Shown: piece by piece, positions 1 through 13,500 of the stretch
Layout of the letters: each line of letters starts with the position of its first letter
Position numbering within the stretch: position 1 is the first letter of the stretch
Assembly (NCBI GenBank): GCA_040954595.2
Contig: CM082580.2
Location: 11,780,001-11,844,000, forward strand
DNA: 64,000 bases
Source of the DNA: Balanoglossus misakiensis
Lineage: Eukaryota; Hemichordata
Direction of reading: 5' to 3'
Made by a program: the position numbers and the translations under genes
Notes under the pieces: model-generated
Told to the model about the DNA's origin: nothing
The model's input: only the letters and a program-made list of their open reading frames with translations
Database searches by the model: none

Positions 1-1964
1 GCCCTTTAATACATAGTTGTAAATATTTTTTCTACCCAATTTACCATTGCCATAATCAATCTGGCAATTTTTGATTTTTTTTCAAAAATCATCGAGTATT
101 TCCATTGTCTTCCTACATATAATTGCAGCTGGTTGCTCTTACAATACTCTGTGAAGTGATCAATTTCATCAAGATAAACCTGAATATTTGTTGTGGCAAA
201 TATAACAACCATCAATCTGACATTGCTGACAGTGGTCACACAGTTTTATTTGTTGGAATTTTTATTTGATTGTTTCAAACTGCCATGCATTTTTTACATG
301 TTTTTCTTAGGTTTTTGCTAACTTTTAAAACAAAGGTGTTCACAATGTTAAATGAACTGGTCTTGGCAAAATGGCCATATCTGATTGTTTTCTCATGGAA
401 TCACTGTCTGAATGTCATTCTGTCTCTGAAAAAAAGCTATTTTTATACTTTGTTTAAAAAGGAATAGTGCTCATAATATTGTTTTGACAATTTTTATGTG
501 TACATATAGCATATCAGTTATTTATACTTCTTATTCAGTAAAATATTTTTATTCAATATGCTGCATGGATTATCAGACTATTTAAGTATGGTATTAAAAA
601 TATAGGGAATGTTTATTATTTCCCAACATTATTGTATTCTTCCAATTCTCATTATCTGCTCAACCTTCCCTCAAAGAAAATAGATTTTACTGGTCAGACT
701 GAAATCTCAAAGTGAAACGATTACACGTTTGACAATAATACGGATTCTTGCACCAAGATCTGAATTTTATTCATGTAGAAATGCTCAAATAATGGACTTT
801 ACAGACCACCGTGTGATCAGGGTAATCTCAAAAACAGATTTGCTATATGAATTGTATGATACGTGCCATATTTTCCTCTTGGAATCAATTGAATGATTTG
901 AACATCTTTTTGTCCCAAATCAACACACTATAAGATTCAATGGATAGGAATTCCACAACACAAAGTGTCCATGGAAAGAGTATCATTATTGACAGAAACT
1001 GAAATAAATTGTTTTCACATCATTACCAACAGGTTGTGCGTTTGTATTGTGTTAACGTTTACTGACCTCTGACCCCCCATCAAATGACCTGAAAGGTCAA
1101 TGATAGGAAAGCTTCCATCTTGAAATAAATGTACAGGATTAAATGAGTTGCATGTTACTAACAAATGAGAAAGTGTCCATTAAATAGTAATTAGCCCCCA
1201 AACCTTATGCAATGCACTGTCAATTTTGAGAAATAATTCTATGGAAGACATGATATACCGGTAACCCATACCCATGACCCATCCATGTCCTTCCTAGTTC
1301 ACACAAACAAATTATCTGAAACATGCAGGCTGATACTGAAACCTATCACCCGATTATTTTTTTTATTTCGGATCACATAACTGACCTAACTTTTATGCAT
1401 AATCTACCATGACCATATTTTGGTCCAAATTGAAGAAAATGGGGTTGAAAATGTTAAAGCTATATTGTTGAGCATTGTTTTTTTTCAACAAAATACTCAA
1501 TTTTCACATATACCAGTTATTATATTTCTTGGCTATCAATAAACACCGTGATATACCATTAATGAAACAAAATTTCTTTGCATATTCAAACAAAATCTCA
1601 AGCCGGGAGAATAAATCCAAAAGGCCCTTATTCCAAGACAGCCTTTACTACCTCAAAATTCCTTACTGTTTTCACTAAAACTTATTCAGTTTTTTATCTC
1701 CCAATTAACTATTAAAGGATTCACAGATCAACTTCTGTCATCTTCAAAGCTCATCTGATCATGTTTTCTAGCCTATGTAGTGAAATAGTATTTCAGATAT
1801 AATGGCAGATGAATGCAAAATTCTTACATCTGACTTACTCCGTTCTAGCTGTTCTCAAATCAAGGTAGTTCTGAGTTGGCACACATGTATTCACAAACAT
1901 ACAAGACAGTGGGCTGCAGTGACTGCTAGAATGCCACTGTCTTGGAAAAAAAAGAGTTGTGAAT
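1..1964. other. 3' flank of NFX1, no gene seen
   Basis: This stretch follows the NFX1 stop codon on the minus strand and probably holds its 3' UTR. Short open frames exist on both strands, but none has splice signals or recognisable sequence. A minus-strand AATAAA (TTTATT on the plus strand) lies at 1362-1367, about 600 bases past the stop, and could be a polyadenylation signal; others occur closer to the window edge. A cluster of nuclear-receptor half-sites at 1063-1099 is listed separately. Confidence 0.5.
1063..1099. promoter_or_regulatory. Cluster of four AGGTCA half-sites (DR1 plus ER3)
   Basis: TGACCT, one base, TGACCC at 1063-1075 reads on the minus strand as a direct repeat of AGGTCA-type half-sites with spacing 1. 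Ten bases on, TGACCT, three bases, AGGTCA at 1085-1099 forms a perfect everted repeat. DR1 is the classical layout for RXR, HNF4 or PPAR-class nuclear receptors. The motif match is seen; a regulatory role is inferred, and the position downstream of NFX1 makes the target gene unclear. Confidence 0.35.
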
Positions 1965-4900
1965 TTATTGCACCATATCGAAGTAATCGATTGTGGTTTC
2001 CGTTTTAGAACCCAGAAGATCTGTACTTTGCTTGGCAGCTTGCACGGTGGATCTGAAAGAAAAAATAAAATATTTGGTCTTAATCCACAGAGTTCCACGA
2101 TTGGACGTCAGCAAGTGACAAAAGTCACAGCAATCACAGCAACAAGCAATGTCATGGAAGTGTATGGGGGAGGTGAAACACTCAACCAAAACAACACAAG
2201 GGCTTATAGATAATTTTGTCATACCTAACAGCATCTGCTTTGGCCACATGAGGAATGGGTGGTGGTGCTTTGGGATGCAACTGTTGCTGGACGTAGCTGG
2301 TCAGTGTCACGGTTGGAATCTGAGATTTGTTCCTGGCAGAAAACAGCAATACATGCCATTAGTATCATAGCTGAACCAATATGTTTATGGAAATGGCATG
2401 AAACTGCTAGTTTAGATTGACAGACTGGAAAGAAAATGAAGAGGATAACATTTAATCTTACTTGACAGCTGTAGCTACAGTGTTTCTCTTCGGTTCTTGA
2501 TCATAACTTTGTGTTTCACAACCATAGAGCTCTGCCAATTCATGGACCACCCGGCGATTGTCTCTGTTCATCGGCGAAAATGAATGACTTTTCTTTGTCA
2601 GCTTGGACTGCAAGAAAAACAGATTACAGTACATACGATTCAAACCTTCAATCTTATTCATCACATTGCAAAACAAAAGCTGGGATGGAATGTTAGAAGC
2701 ACTCAGAGACAGAAAAGGGAGAAATTTTGATGTTGTGGACAATATGACACCAACCTGTTGCAGAGACTTGATCAAGTTTGACAGGTCCTTCTCAACAGAG
2801 GCCACAAATGCAGAATTTTGTCTGCAAAATGAGTGAATGAGACACTGTTAGATTAGTTGATGTATAAAGATGAATGTGATGAACTCATTCAAGTCAATCT
2901 GTCTAGATAATGACAGCTGGATAAAACTACACAAACACAATGAAAATTCTAAATCCGAGTTCTCCTCACCTGGCTTGATCTTTCAGGAACTGACAGTATG
3001 TCGTCTGATTTATTTTCGATGACAAGTCAGGACTTTCAATATGGAGTGCATCGGCAAACCGCCTGCAAGGTTAATAAACACACAAAGCAGAATTGTTAAA
3101 ATCAGACGTGTAATTAAAACTTCTAAAGCATATCCTGGCAAATATACTCAGAGTACACATCAGATGTCAATAAAGTCCATACCATTGATAATTTCTAGTC
3201 ATCTTACCTGTTTCTCTCAATGACAGCACACTCTTCAGTGCATTCCAACCTGTCAAAGTCAAGATACACAAGGTCTTACAAAAGGTCACTGCTTTTCTAC
3301 ACATACAACAAACTTCACTCTCTGAGTGTCTCCATCATTAACAAATACCCTTCAACGTGCTTATAAAAAAAAAACAGTTAATATTTTGCTTACTGTCTCT
3401 GCTTGTGGCCCTCATTAAACTCCATCAAGCCACTGATGTCCACACTCTGACCAGACTGGATATCTCGCATTCGACTGGCCAGCTGAGATGTTGCCATTCT
3501 GAAATGAAAACACACCACAGTATAATTGACCAGGTTTTAGAACAGACTCTTCACAGAGTGCATTTATCTTAATTGGCAAGAATTAACCCCTTCACATCCC
3601 CCCTGCCTTGTATATGGAATCAACCACATCATTGAAAACAATGAGAATGTCCCAAGGTTGGCTGAAAAATGGGTTGTTGGGTGTGTAAATCTTACCTTTG
3701 GAATGAATGCACCATCTGCAGTTCATCACCACCTTGCAGACAAGGTACTTGCTCTTTTCGATTTCCACATTTGCAGGTAATGTTGATCTGCAGGTATAAA
3801 CCAGAGTGTAAATTATCTGTCTCGCCAAAACTTTGTAAAATGTCAAAACACAACAACGGCGTCGATGAACAAACAAATAGCATTTCAACTGTCTTACAAT
3901 TCACAGTGGGAAAAGTGAGAATGTAGACAGTGTCATGTCGGATATACACATGTCATGAACCTACCAGACTTTTGCAAGCTATCTTAGGGCATGGTTTTCC
4001 GGGATGACACGGAGCGGCACACGAATGACCACACTCGGATCTGATCTCAGTACAGGGCTGACTACACTCTTCATCACAGTCATTCTGGAAAGGTAACAAA
4101 CGTGTGGAGTGATGTACAAAACCTGTTACAACAGTGGCCATGCTAGTGTTGCTTTTCCGCTCATTTGATGCAAACACTGTTCATGTATGACAACAATACT
4201 TCCTGTTGAGTAATGACTATACATACTCTAGAAAACAGTGTAAAGTATTGCAAGGAAATGACAGAACCTAACATACACTCCAGCACTCTGCTTGCAACTT
4301 TTCCATACATTGCGAATTTTTGATGACACTACACTTTACCTTATGACAAATCTTAAGACACTTATGCTGCTTGCAAAACAGTTCTTTCCCACAGGCCCTT
4401 CCGCAAGAAATGTCTTTGATATGGCAGGGAATACTGTTCCTTGTCTGTGAACAAATAAAAGAAAACATCATCTAAATTTCAAAAATAAGTGCAGATATTG
4501 TAGTAAAGAGAAGTATCTAAATACCCCGGTACATCTGCACAGCCATGCAAATAATCCTGTCATCACTGGCAATATGATCTAATCCCATTGTTTTCTACAG
4601 AATGGTCGAATCCATACACAAGGAAACAGGGGTGACAGCATTAATACTTGTTGACTCTCACCTCATGATTACCCATACACTGTCTCTGCACAAGAAACGT
4701 ACATGGTGGACACTTCTCCTCGCTGTGACAAACATGCTGCACTGGATGGTCACATTCATGTTGTCTGGTGCACAGGCGTCCACACTCTGGCGCCTGAGTG
4801 CCGCACTTTATTGGCGGAAATAAAACAGCAGCACCACAGTGGCAGGTGAGCTCATCAAAGCCTGCAAGGTAATGTATCCAACGGTCAACTATTATTATTG

Positions 4901-7900
4901 TAAATACCCTTTGAAATCACCCCCACAGCTGTTACTAGATATCTGAAATTTCTCCAAATATTTCTGATAAGTACCGTACCTGTTTGCCAGCATCGCTCAC
5001 AGTTGCCACTATGACACGGTTCATCACATTTATGCAGACCACAGCTCAGCTTGCGACCGCACACCAATGGACAGATGTGCTCCTGGTCCTGCAATGTTAT
5101 TCAATGCCAGTCAATGTTCCAAGCGTAATTCAATGTCAATCAATGCTACAAGTGTTATAAGCCAGGGAAAATACTGAAAGATCTAAATGACTGTACATTG
5201 ACTCACCACACAACATCTTTGGTTACATCGATGCCTTCCACACTTTCGTTTCCTATTGCAGCGTTTATCGCAGCTAGGGGGTCCTGATTTGATGGCCAGC
5301 TCTGCACAGGGTACTTCCTTATCCATGTAGCCACACTGACATTTGACAGTGGAAAGACCAGTGCAGGGGCCGCAATCGCCCTCATGACAGGTGTACTTAC
5401 ACAAATGCTCTTCATCTGTGGGGGAAACAAGACACAAGATAAAGTTAAAAACCTCTGGAATCAGACAGAAAACCAACTGATTTTTGTGAATGTTAGCATG
5501 CCCGATACTTCTATTCCACTGTGGTTCACACACGCCCAGCTACTCATTAAATTCCCAACGTCTAAATTCTTATTTCCTGCAACGAGAACTGGTAGCATCA
5601 TACTCACCTTCACTGCCACATTTGAGTTTCTTGTTACAGATCTGATCGCATATTGGTATTGGATCAAGACACGACGTTCTGGACTTGTTACTCGACAGAA
5701 GCGATGAGAGAGGAGTCTGACCACAGTGACAGTGAGTCACCAGTGATGGTGTTAGCTGACACGGTTGACATGGGCCTGAGTGACATTGATCTTCACATGT
5801 GTGGTTACCACACGACAATTGCCTGATAGGGAAAAAAATATGATCTGTTCCATCCAGTTCTTGCACTTACAGCGATAGGGTTGGACACACAAACACTATC
5901 TAATAGCACAAATACAGATCAGCAACAGAATGGCAATAAAAATGCACAGCAAAACTGTGAAGTGTTCATCACATACCTTCCACACTTTTCTTCACAAGCA
6001 TAACAACCAGGCCCATCCTTGGCTTTGCTTACTTCGCTTCCACACGGAACTTCCTGGCTGGATTTACCACAATAACAATCTGAGAAGAGGAATCATAATA
6101 ATGAGGTTTAAAATAGTAAATTTTGTTCTAATAATAGTAAAGGGGACTGCAACTGAAATCTCAGAGCTATTTTAATTGTACTTTACAGTACATCGGTATG
6201 CAAAATTACCAGTAAATTAAATAAATGACATACCTTCTTCAATCATGACAGTACAGTCATCGCACTTGTCCTTATGACAAATTCTTTTACAACTATGTAT
6301 CCCACAATTCAACTTTTTGGCACATATCGAATCACAGTGGACTTCCATTGCTGTTCCACATCGAATGGATTTCTTGGTTTTACCACAAGCGCACATTTTG
6401 GTGACTGTCACCGGACATGTTGGACATGGACCTGGATGACATAATCTGCAGGATAGAATGCAAACATAATCATTATGCAAGTGTCTGGATATTCTGAGTA
6501 CGTAACGATTTTCCTCTACCCCTCCTGACACTTTCATATCATTGACACCCAACATAATTTATATTTAAAGTAAAAACACAGACAATCTGATGAAGAGACA
6601 CTTACATATTGCATGGATGAGGGCAGGACGAATTTGCACGTCTTTTTCTGCAGACTTCTCCGCAGCTGTGTGGCGTCTCCGTTCGCTGCCAGGCTGGTTC
6701 TCGGACCTTGCCACAGAAACACCTGTACGCATTTGGCGCTTTGGTGCACACATTCTGGCACGCTGGACATCTCCAACCATTGGAACTCTCCACTGAAACA
6801 CACAAACCAACCAGTAATGATGACACATCCTTTCATGATTGCATGAGAGCAAAGCTTTGATTGGACCTTGACCTATATACTTTGACCTAAGGTGACGTTC
6901 ACAAAAGCAACATATCGGTCAATGACCTGGAACTTTGAACAATGAAATATGAAATTACAGATCTTCAGCTGGTACATGTACCGTTACAACTGGCTTTACC
7001 TGTGAGGGTTGCTACTGGCGACCGGGCCCACTTCCTGATACAGTGTAAATGGAAGACTGTGTAACAGCCGTGACAATTCCAGACGGCTGATTCACACTTG
7101 ATGACTTCACAGCACACCATGCATTCGTACGATGCATTTGTGAGGGCTTCTATCATGGATCCTGTGGAGATAGCAACATAAAAATACCCTCTGATTCTTG
7201 ACAATGTGACTGTACCCGTGTTCTAGGACTCACTGGCAAGAACCTAACTCAGTATAAATTAATTAACAGTCTGTTTTCTGAATTACCTGAAATCTTGAGA
7301 AAACACTTGAATGGTTTATAGTGATTTGAACAAACCTGTTTGGCTTTCATTGCTGGTCTCTTTCATATTGACAGTATTCTTCCTCCTCCCTGACGACAGA
7401 TTTTCATAACTTGACGATCTTGAAGACTGCGAAGTTGACCAGCATTTCAGGGACTTGCTCCTTCCCCCTTCCTTCTTGCCGAATTTGTCTCCATCTGGTA
7501 ATCTGGTGTTTTCCTTGTCTTTGTTCTTTTTCCAGGGTTTTTCCTTCACTTTGCCCTGTGCCGGGCTGTCTCTTTCCTGTAGTCCTGCCTTGTTTCTCTG
7601 AGTGGAAGAGTTGGTCTCATTACTATCATTTGATTGTTCTATTTTCACTTGATCTGAACTCTGGCTCTGCTCTGATGCAGTAATCTCTAAACTTGTCGCT
7701 GGTCTGCCACCTGATCTTGATCTGCTCCTGTGTTTACCGCTACGCTCTAATGATAATGACCTTCTCCGAGGCTTGGCTTCTTGTCTACCACCGTTTCTCC
7801 CTTGTTTTTCTCTGTTCTTATTATAACCAGACTGGCTGGAATCTTTCCTTTGGTCTCTGTCGTTCCTCCCCTTGTTGTCTCTAGAATGCCAAGTAGGATA

Positions 7901-9056
7901 TTTGGCTTTGTTGGACCTGAATCTGCCACTTGGCTGACCAGACATCCGTGTGCTACTAGTACTAGTGTCAGACACTAGGTTGATCTCTTCTGCATTTTCA
8001 GATAACTTCTTTCCAGATTTGACATTTCTGTCTTTCGAAGACGACCCTGACTCCTGTGTTACGTTTGCATCAGGGCCATTTGTTTTCTCGCTGTTTCTTT
8101 GGTCATCGTTTGATGCACCGCCGCTTTTTTCAGATTTGTTACCATGCCTCTGCTCCAACGGTCCTGTACTGCCATCACTGTTATTTTGCCTTGATTCTTT
8201 TTTCGTGCTGTATTGCTTGGGTCTGGCACCTTGCCTTTCATAACCATTCCGTTTGTTGGAATAACCAGAAAACTTTGCATCGGGGCGATAGTCTCTACTT
8301 CTCTGGTTTTCATGTCTGTGGTAATTTCTTCCCCCTCCACCTCCTTGTCTCTGGTAAGACTGATTCTGGCGGCCAACGGGCGGAACATGATGAGAAGTTG
8401 GATACCCCTGCGTTGGATAAAACGGCATGGTATGGTAGTATCCTGTAAATGGAGGACCTTGGTATCCATGGTAATCAGAGTAGCCATGGTAACCTGGATA
8501 TGCCATATTAGCAGGTGAAGAAGGACTGTATGTGTGAGGAGTATAAGGAAGTGTTCCTGTATGATGAACTGGATTAAACAGCTGTTGAACGTTCTGATTC
8601 TCAGACTGTTGATTTTGTTGCCATGACGCAGGATCTGAATGAGCTCTAGAATGATGTCTTCCATCTGAAGAACCTGTAAGCAATTAGGAAAGTCAAACAA
8701 TACTTTAACAACATTATTGTGATACTGTATGTTGGTATGAAACAGATTACTGTGGGGGGGGGGGGTTCTTGGCACTGGCAGTACCGTAGCTCGAGGTTTT
8801 GCAGCTCTTTGGCCGGCACTGGTTTACAACCCCCAATATCTGGAAAAACCTCGAACTATGGTACTGCAGCTTTGCGCACATCAGCCGTGTAACATACCGC
8901 AGACAAGCAAGGGGGCGTGTACCTCTTTACTTGGTTACGAATACGAACCCATGCCCAGTGCTACCTGTGGTTACAAATACGGAACACTGTGGGACGTGGC
9001 GAAGATACGTGTACTTTTGACTCGTGTACAAAACCTAGCTTACCTGTATCTGACAT
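1965..9056 (-). CDS. NFX1: NFX1-type RING / NF-X1 zinc-finger / R3H protein
   Basis: Orthologue of NFX1, an X-box-binding, RING-bearing regulator with an RNA-linked R3H domain. Twenty coding exons (high to low): 9056-9044, 8673-7336, 7161-7000, 6792-6606, 6445-6234, 6079-5977, 5822-5608, 5415-5207, 5088-4980, 4861-4662, 4444-4277, 4084-3965, 3787-3696, 3498-3394, 3249-3208, 3062-2970, 2821-2755, 2607-2462, 2332-2225, 2052-1965. They total 3777 nt, 1258 aa (human about 1120). The start is a 13-nt coding exon, MSDT plus one base, whose phase fits exon 2. Residues 5-450 are disordered: a Tyr/Gly/His-rich patch ([13 protein letters not shown]) then charged RS-rich sequence. A RING-type C4HC3 set spans about 464-516, NF-X1 cysteine repeats about 530-1030, and R3H about 1146-1190 ([13 protein letters not shown]). 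The C-terminus IDYFDMVQ matches the vertebrate ending. Confidence 0.95.
6869..6928. promoter_or_regulatory. Nuclear-receptor half-site cluster in an NFX1 intron
   Basis: Inside the NFX1 intron between the RING exon and the next exon, GGACCTTGACCT ends at 6874, which reads on the minus strand as two abutting AGGTC-type half-sites. TGACCT recurs at 6883-6888. CGGTCA, one base, TGACCT at 6916-6928 forms an inverted repeat with spacing 1 and one mismatch, the IR1 layout used by FXR- and ecdysone-receptor-type dimers. Binding is inferred only. Confidence 0.3.
8754..8866. repeat. G12 run and imperfect inverted repeat in NFX1 intron 1
   Basis: A run of twelve G lies at 8754-8765. Just after it, 8779-8800 and 8845-8866 are 22-base inverted copies with two mismatches (both contain a CTCGAGG or CTCGAAC core) around a 44-base loop. 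The arms could fold as a hairpin in DNA or in pre-mRNA. It may be the remains of a small palindromic element; no target duplication was found. Confidence 0.5.
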
Positions 9057-10589
9057 GCTGTAAAATAGTGACGAAATGGTTCTTCTGCTTATTTAAAAGA
9101 CCGCAGTGGCTATATTTAGAAGCATTACGTTTTGTTTTTGGTGGCTGGTTTCGTCACAACATGTGCGCTGCCATCTTGGATTTCATGCGCTTGCGTAATG
9201 TCAGCTTCCGCCCTATCCCTTTAGCGTAGCGCAGCCAGCGGTGGGATTGGGACAGGGAACCAGACTACAAACAAATGCACATCGTTGATGGTGCTCATCT
9301 ACTGTCTATAGACAAACTGAGACAAAAGGAAATGCTGATTTGGAATTCGAATTCTGCTTATGCACCAAATACCCCTATTATGATGAGCCTAATTGATAAT
9401 GCTAACGATAGAGTCGCCAGTGCGGGGAGTGTCAGAAGCACACAATGGCAAATATTTATGAGTTATCGCACACGCCCCTTCTTGATAATCGTCAACGGAA
9501 TAACACTGACTAACAAAGGTTATTAAAATGGAGAGTGAACAGACATGGAATAAATGTTTATTAGAATAGTTCATGTATAAACAGCGTGATTGGTATAGGC
9601 CTATAGAGACCCAGGTTTGAGCATGCAATCTGATTAAGAACGACTGGACAGGTGGACCCTTTCACTCTTCAAAGCACCTATACTTTAATTAACCATGATC
9701 AATAAAGTATCCTTTAGTTTTTCGTGGTCCCATGTGATCCCATCCACGTTTTAATCATTTTCAGACAGGCTGGTCGGTACAGAAGTCGGACGTTTGCCGA
9801 AAATGGTCTTTTTAGCAGACTTGCCGAGTCCTGTTGCATCACTGGCTTGGCTAATACAATTTTGGCTTTGGTGTTTCCATGGAGCTATCATAGTGGTGGT
9901 AGTTCCATGATCTACCTGTACCACCAAATTTACAAGAAAGGGACATCGATTCACATTTGTACCCTCTATCTGACTGCCAAGGCTTTGTTCACCACTCGTA
10001 ATCACGCATGCTTCTGTCTGCGCTCGACAGTGGAATTCTTTTCAAATGCGATTCTCACACACGCCCATCGTACCATGAATATTTTTCCTTGTGGTGGCGA
10101 GTTTCTCCTGACCCCGTGACCTTTGGTCTGCTCTACCACGCACTGAACTTCGCTATTAAAGCAGGACTGGGCGAATCCTGCAACCAGAACGATAAGCGTA
10201 GGTATTTGGTCCCGATCGACTTGTCGATTACTTGTCACGATAGGGCCGTAGTTGGTTATTAACGTTTACATTGAACGGAAATAGTTGGAGGACTATGGAA
10301 AAGCTATGTTGGTGCTGACAAAGCCTTGTTCGGATCTTTGGGATATCTTCTCCAGAATAGCGAACCGCTTGGTTCACTCGAGCCGGTTATTTTAGGTTCG
10401 GTGTTAATTACGGTCAGTACTCCCTTCCGAGATACGCCCCCTTAGTATACTGCCACCGATATACATATGTACGTACACACGGAGGATCAAAAGCTGTGCA
10501 TTCCATGTTCAAGGTTCTTTGTCTTTAAAAATCCCGTACTTTGGAGGTGAGTGCAAGTTCAGGGGGATTTGCAACAACAAAGGGGGATC
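9057..10589. other. Divergent spacer between NFX1 and an orphan gene
   Basis: NFX1 starts leftward at 9056 and the next gene starts rightward at 10590, so both promoters should lie here. The part next to NFX1 (9057-9260) is the more CpG-rich. Open frames such as 9724-10119 need non-ATG starts and show no family resemblance. I see no TATA box that decides a start site. Confidence 0.5.
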
Positions 10590-13500
10590 ATGGCAGCAAT
10601 GGAGGATATCAACAAGAACACTGACTTGATGATAGCAGTAGCTTCCATGTTGGAATTCTACAACGACCCACCCTCGCAGATTTTCAACAGTAAATACGAG
10701 GGCGGAATCAAGCGGATTTATCGGAAAGATGACAAGATAAACGTGTTCATCCAGTCACCCGGATACAGGGCTTACTTTCCCAATACCTGCGGAAGGTGAG
10801 TATAAATATCAGACAGTTCTCCGACTGTTGAGATGCTTCCTCATTACATGAGGCAAGCCATGTCTACATGTTATTAAGCTTGAGCAACAATTGTCAAAAC
10901 TGTTTAGAAACATACATTCAAAATCCGGTTTGTCGTTTCAATTAATATAAACCTTGCCCTAACTGTAATCACAATACGGATTCCTGTAGAGTGACCTACA
11001 TACCTCACAGACCGAATATACAGGGTCAGCTTGTATATTCATTCGTATATTTCTCAAATTAGAAACAGACGACGTTTTACACAGTGTTTTAAGACATCCC
11101 ACGAGTTTGATGCTAAGAGAAATCTGTTTGAATGTCGATTTTTAAACTAAAACGTTTAGGTCCAATGCGTGCGACCCCTTGAAAGCAGAGACCATAGAAA
11201 GTGTCACGGTGCTTGGTGGTGTTATTTATGGTTTTGTTGTATGCTGTGTCCCTGCTATAATTATTTGTTCAGTCTTATCCATATTTATAACTTGGGAGGA
11301 CTCTATTTAATAGCGACGTATAAATAGCCGATTTTTACAAACTAGATAGATGAGTGGGGCCCCTTGCCCCACACGTGAGGTCCAGCCACCTTGACGAGAA
11401 TCGGCCGCATCGGTACAACTTTCACCAAGATTTTTTTCTACCAGCATGGACTGACCGAGTTTTAACACTTTGTTTGCCGTCAGCTACCATTGTTCTTTTT
11501 ATGTCAGAAACAACACTTCCCTGACCTTTGGACTAGAGGTAGAGGTCTGTAGTGTTATCGCCATCTTCGTGTGAACAATCGCAATATAAAGCAATTATTC
11601 TATGTATTTGTATAATTAAACCCACCCCCGCCAGTTCCAAAGCTTGCTGTATTACCAACTTATAAACACATTCCTTGTTTTTTTCTCGTTTTTCCCTTCA
11701 AAACATTTCTAATCTAGCGTTATTAAAGTTGAAACATACGAAGAACTCGAAGAATGGACAGAAAAGCTGCTATCCAAACCAAGTCTAGTCGACGTCCACT
11801 GCAGGAGGGTATCGGTCACACGTGACCAATCTAGTGAACACCTCGTCAGAGATGGTGAGTACCCGATGGGCGTGCGTGTAATATTGGAGATGCTCGTTGA
11901 AACCCAAATTTGTAATGTTCCCATATTAATATTTTCATGAAAATAAAATGCATATGGTGAAATCTTTCCTTTACTACTAACTTTTGGCCAAAGTTGCTTC
12001 TATCTGCAAACTTTGACATTTTGGAGATGGTCTCGGAACACGCAAGTGACTAACTGCGCTCCTTTCTATATCATGGACCGTAGCTACATTCGTGACCAAG
12101 GTCTAGGTCTGTTTTATGACTCGATTTTAACGCTTTCTTTTTCCTCCATTATATTTAAAAAATAATGACGTATATTTCTCTTGGTAGGATACTTCGCTGC
12201 CATAATAAACCCAAACAATCCTCACATGAAAAATCAAATAGAAAAGGCTCTGGATGGAGCACGAAGAGCAATGAAGGATGGGAAACGTTTTATTTTGGAA
12301 GTAAGTTGACAATGATACTGATCGTGCAACATCCGCGTCACGTAAACTACTGGGCGTGCTTTAGGCGAAATTACATGAAGAATGCCGTAACTAAACATTG
12401 CAATTCTTCACCCTTCCCCTTAAAATAAACAATTTAAAACAACTTCTCAAATCAGTCATATTTAATCTGTAGCGACGACCCGGAGTAAGGGCTCATTTAC
12501 CCCATCGTTGAAGTAGTTGAGTAACTGTTAGTCAAGACATCTACTCGCCTGGTACTGAAAGATTGTCTCGCCTATTGTTATCATTGCTGTTTCACAGTTT
12601 GACGTGAGCAGTGCAATCCAGGAATGGTTCTCGGAAAAGGTCAAAGATCAAGTGCAATGCGAATATGGCAAAATCACAGTAGCCAACACATATATTTATG
12701 AAGACATTCAAGATGCTTTCTGCAGTACAACTCTCGAGAAGTTTCTCTGGTGCGGCTGTTACCTCGGATCTTCATCTATTTACGCGGTAAGTATATATTA
12801 TTATATAGTATATACAGGGTCAGGAATTGTATACAGTTCTGTACGATAATATACTGTGTGTACAATGTAGTTGTTTATGAATCGCAAAAGATTTCTTATC
12901 TATACTTTCCAACAAAACAGACCTTGCGTCGGTTTAATCATGGATGTAACAAGAGATCCCTGTTTGGTGTTTAATCATTGGTTTCAAACGGAGTTGCCAA
13001 TGGGTATACGATCAACTGTTTGATGCAGAGATGTGAAATGTTCCTTCTATATGAATTTTGAGAGTCGATGATATTGGCCACCCGTATGTTAGAATTTCTC
13101 CTTATCTACATTTTTCTTTTACAACAGTTGCATAGATTAATTCTCTGTCAAAATATCACCGTAACTTTGTCGGGAATAACGACGCAGTTCAGTCCACACA
13201 TTGACGACGCCATCAACAGTACTGAAGTTATCGATCAAGAACCGATTTTAAGAATTCCATCTCTTCCTCCTCTTGATACGACTACTGCAACTAATAACGG
13301 TAAGATTACGTAGCATGCTGTGTTTGGTCTCGTTTATTTGAAATCTCAGACATTCAATTACCCTGCGCAACTCGATTGTCATGATTGGAATATTTTTTAC
13401 TCCCTGCAGGTAAGGTCGACACACCCCGTAGCCGATCGCCCAGTCCCGTAAGGCCACCTACGATCGGATCGGAGAACGCCCAGCCGTCTGATACTGCGCA

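Noticed and set aside
7411-8518. Several plus-strand open frames of 60-130 codons
   Set aside because: They are antisense to the 1.3-kb NFX1 exon 2, whose frame and splice sites are well supported.
8059-8775. A 238-codon minus-strand frame overlapping NFX1 exon 2
   Set aside because: It is a shifted frame of the same exon; it breaks phase with both neighbouring exons and has no family resemblance.
8858-9229. A 123-codon plus-strand frame over NFX1 intron 1, exon 1 and the upstream region
   Set aside because: No splice partner or recognisable sequence, and it is antisense to the NFX1 start exon.
9724-10119. A 131-codon plus-strand frame
   Set aside because: It needs a GTG start, has unlikely composition and no consensus splice link to the downstream six-exon gene.
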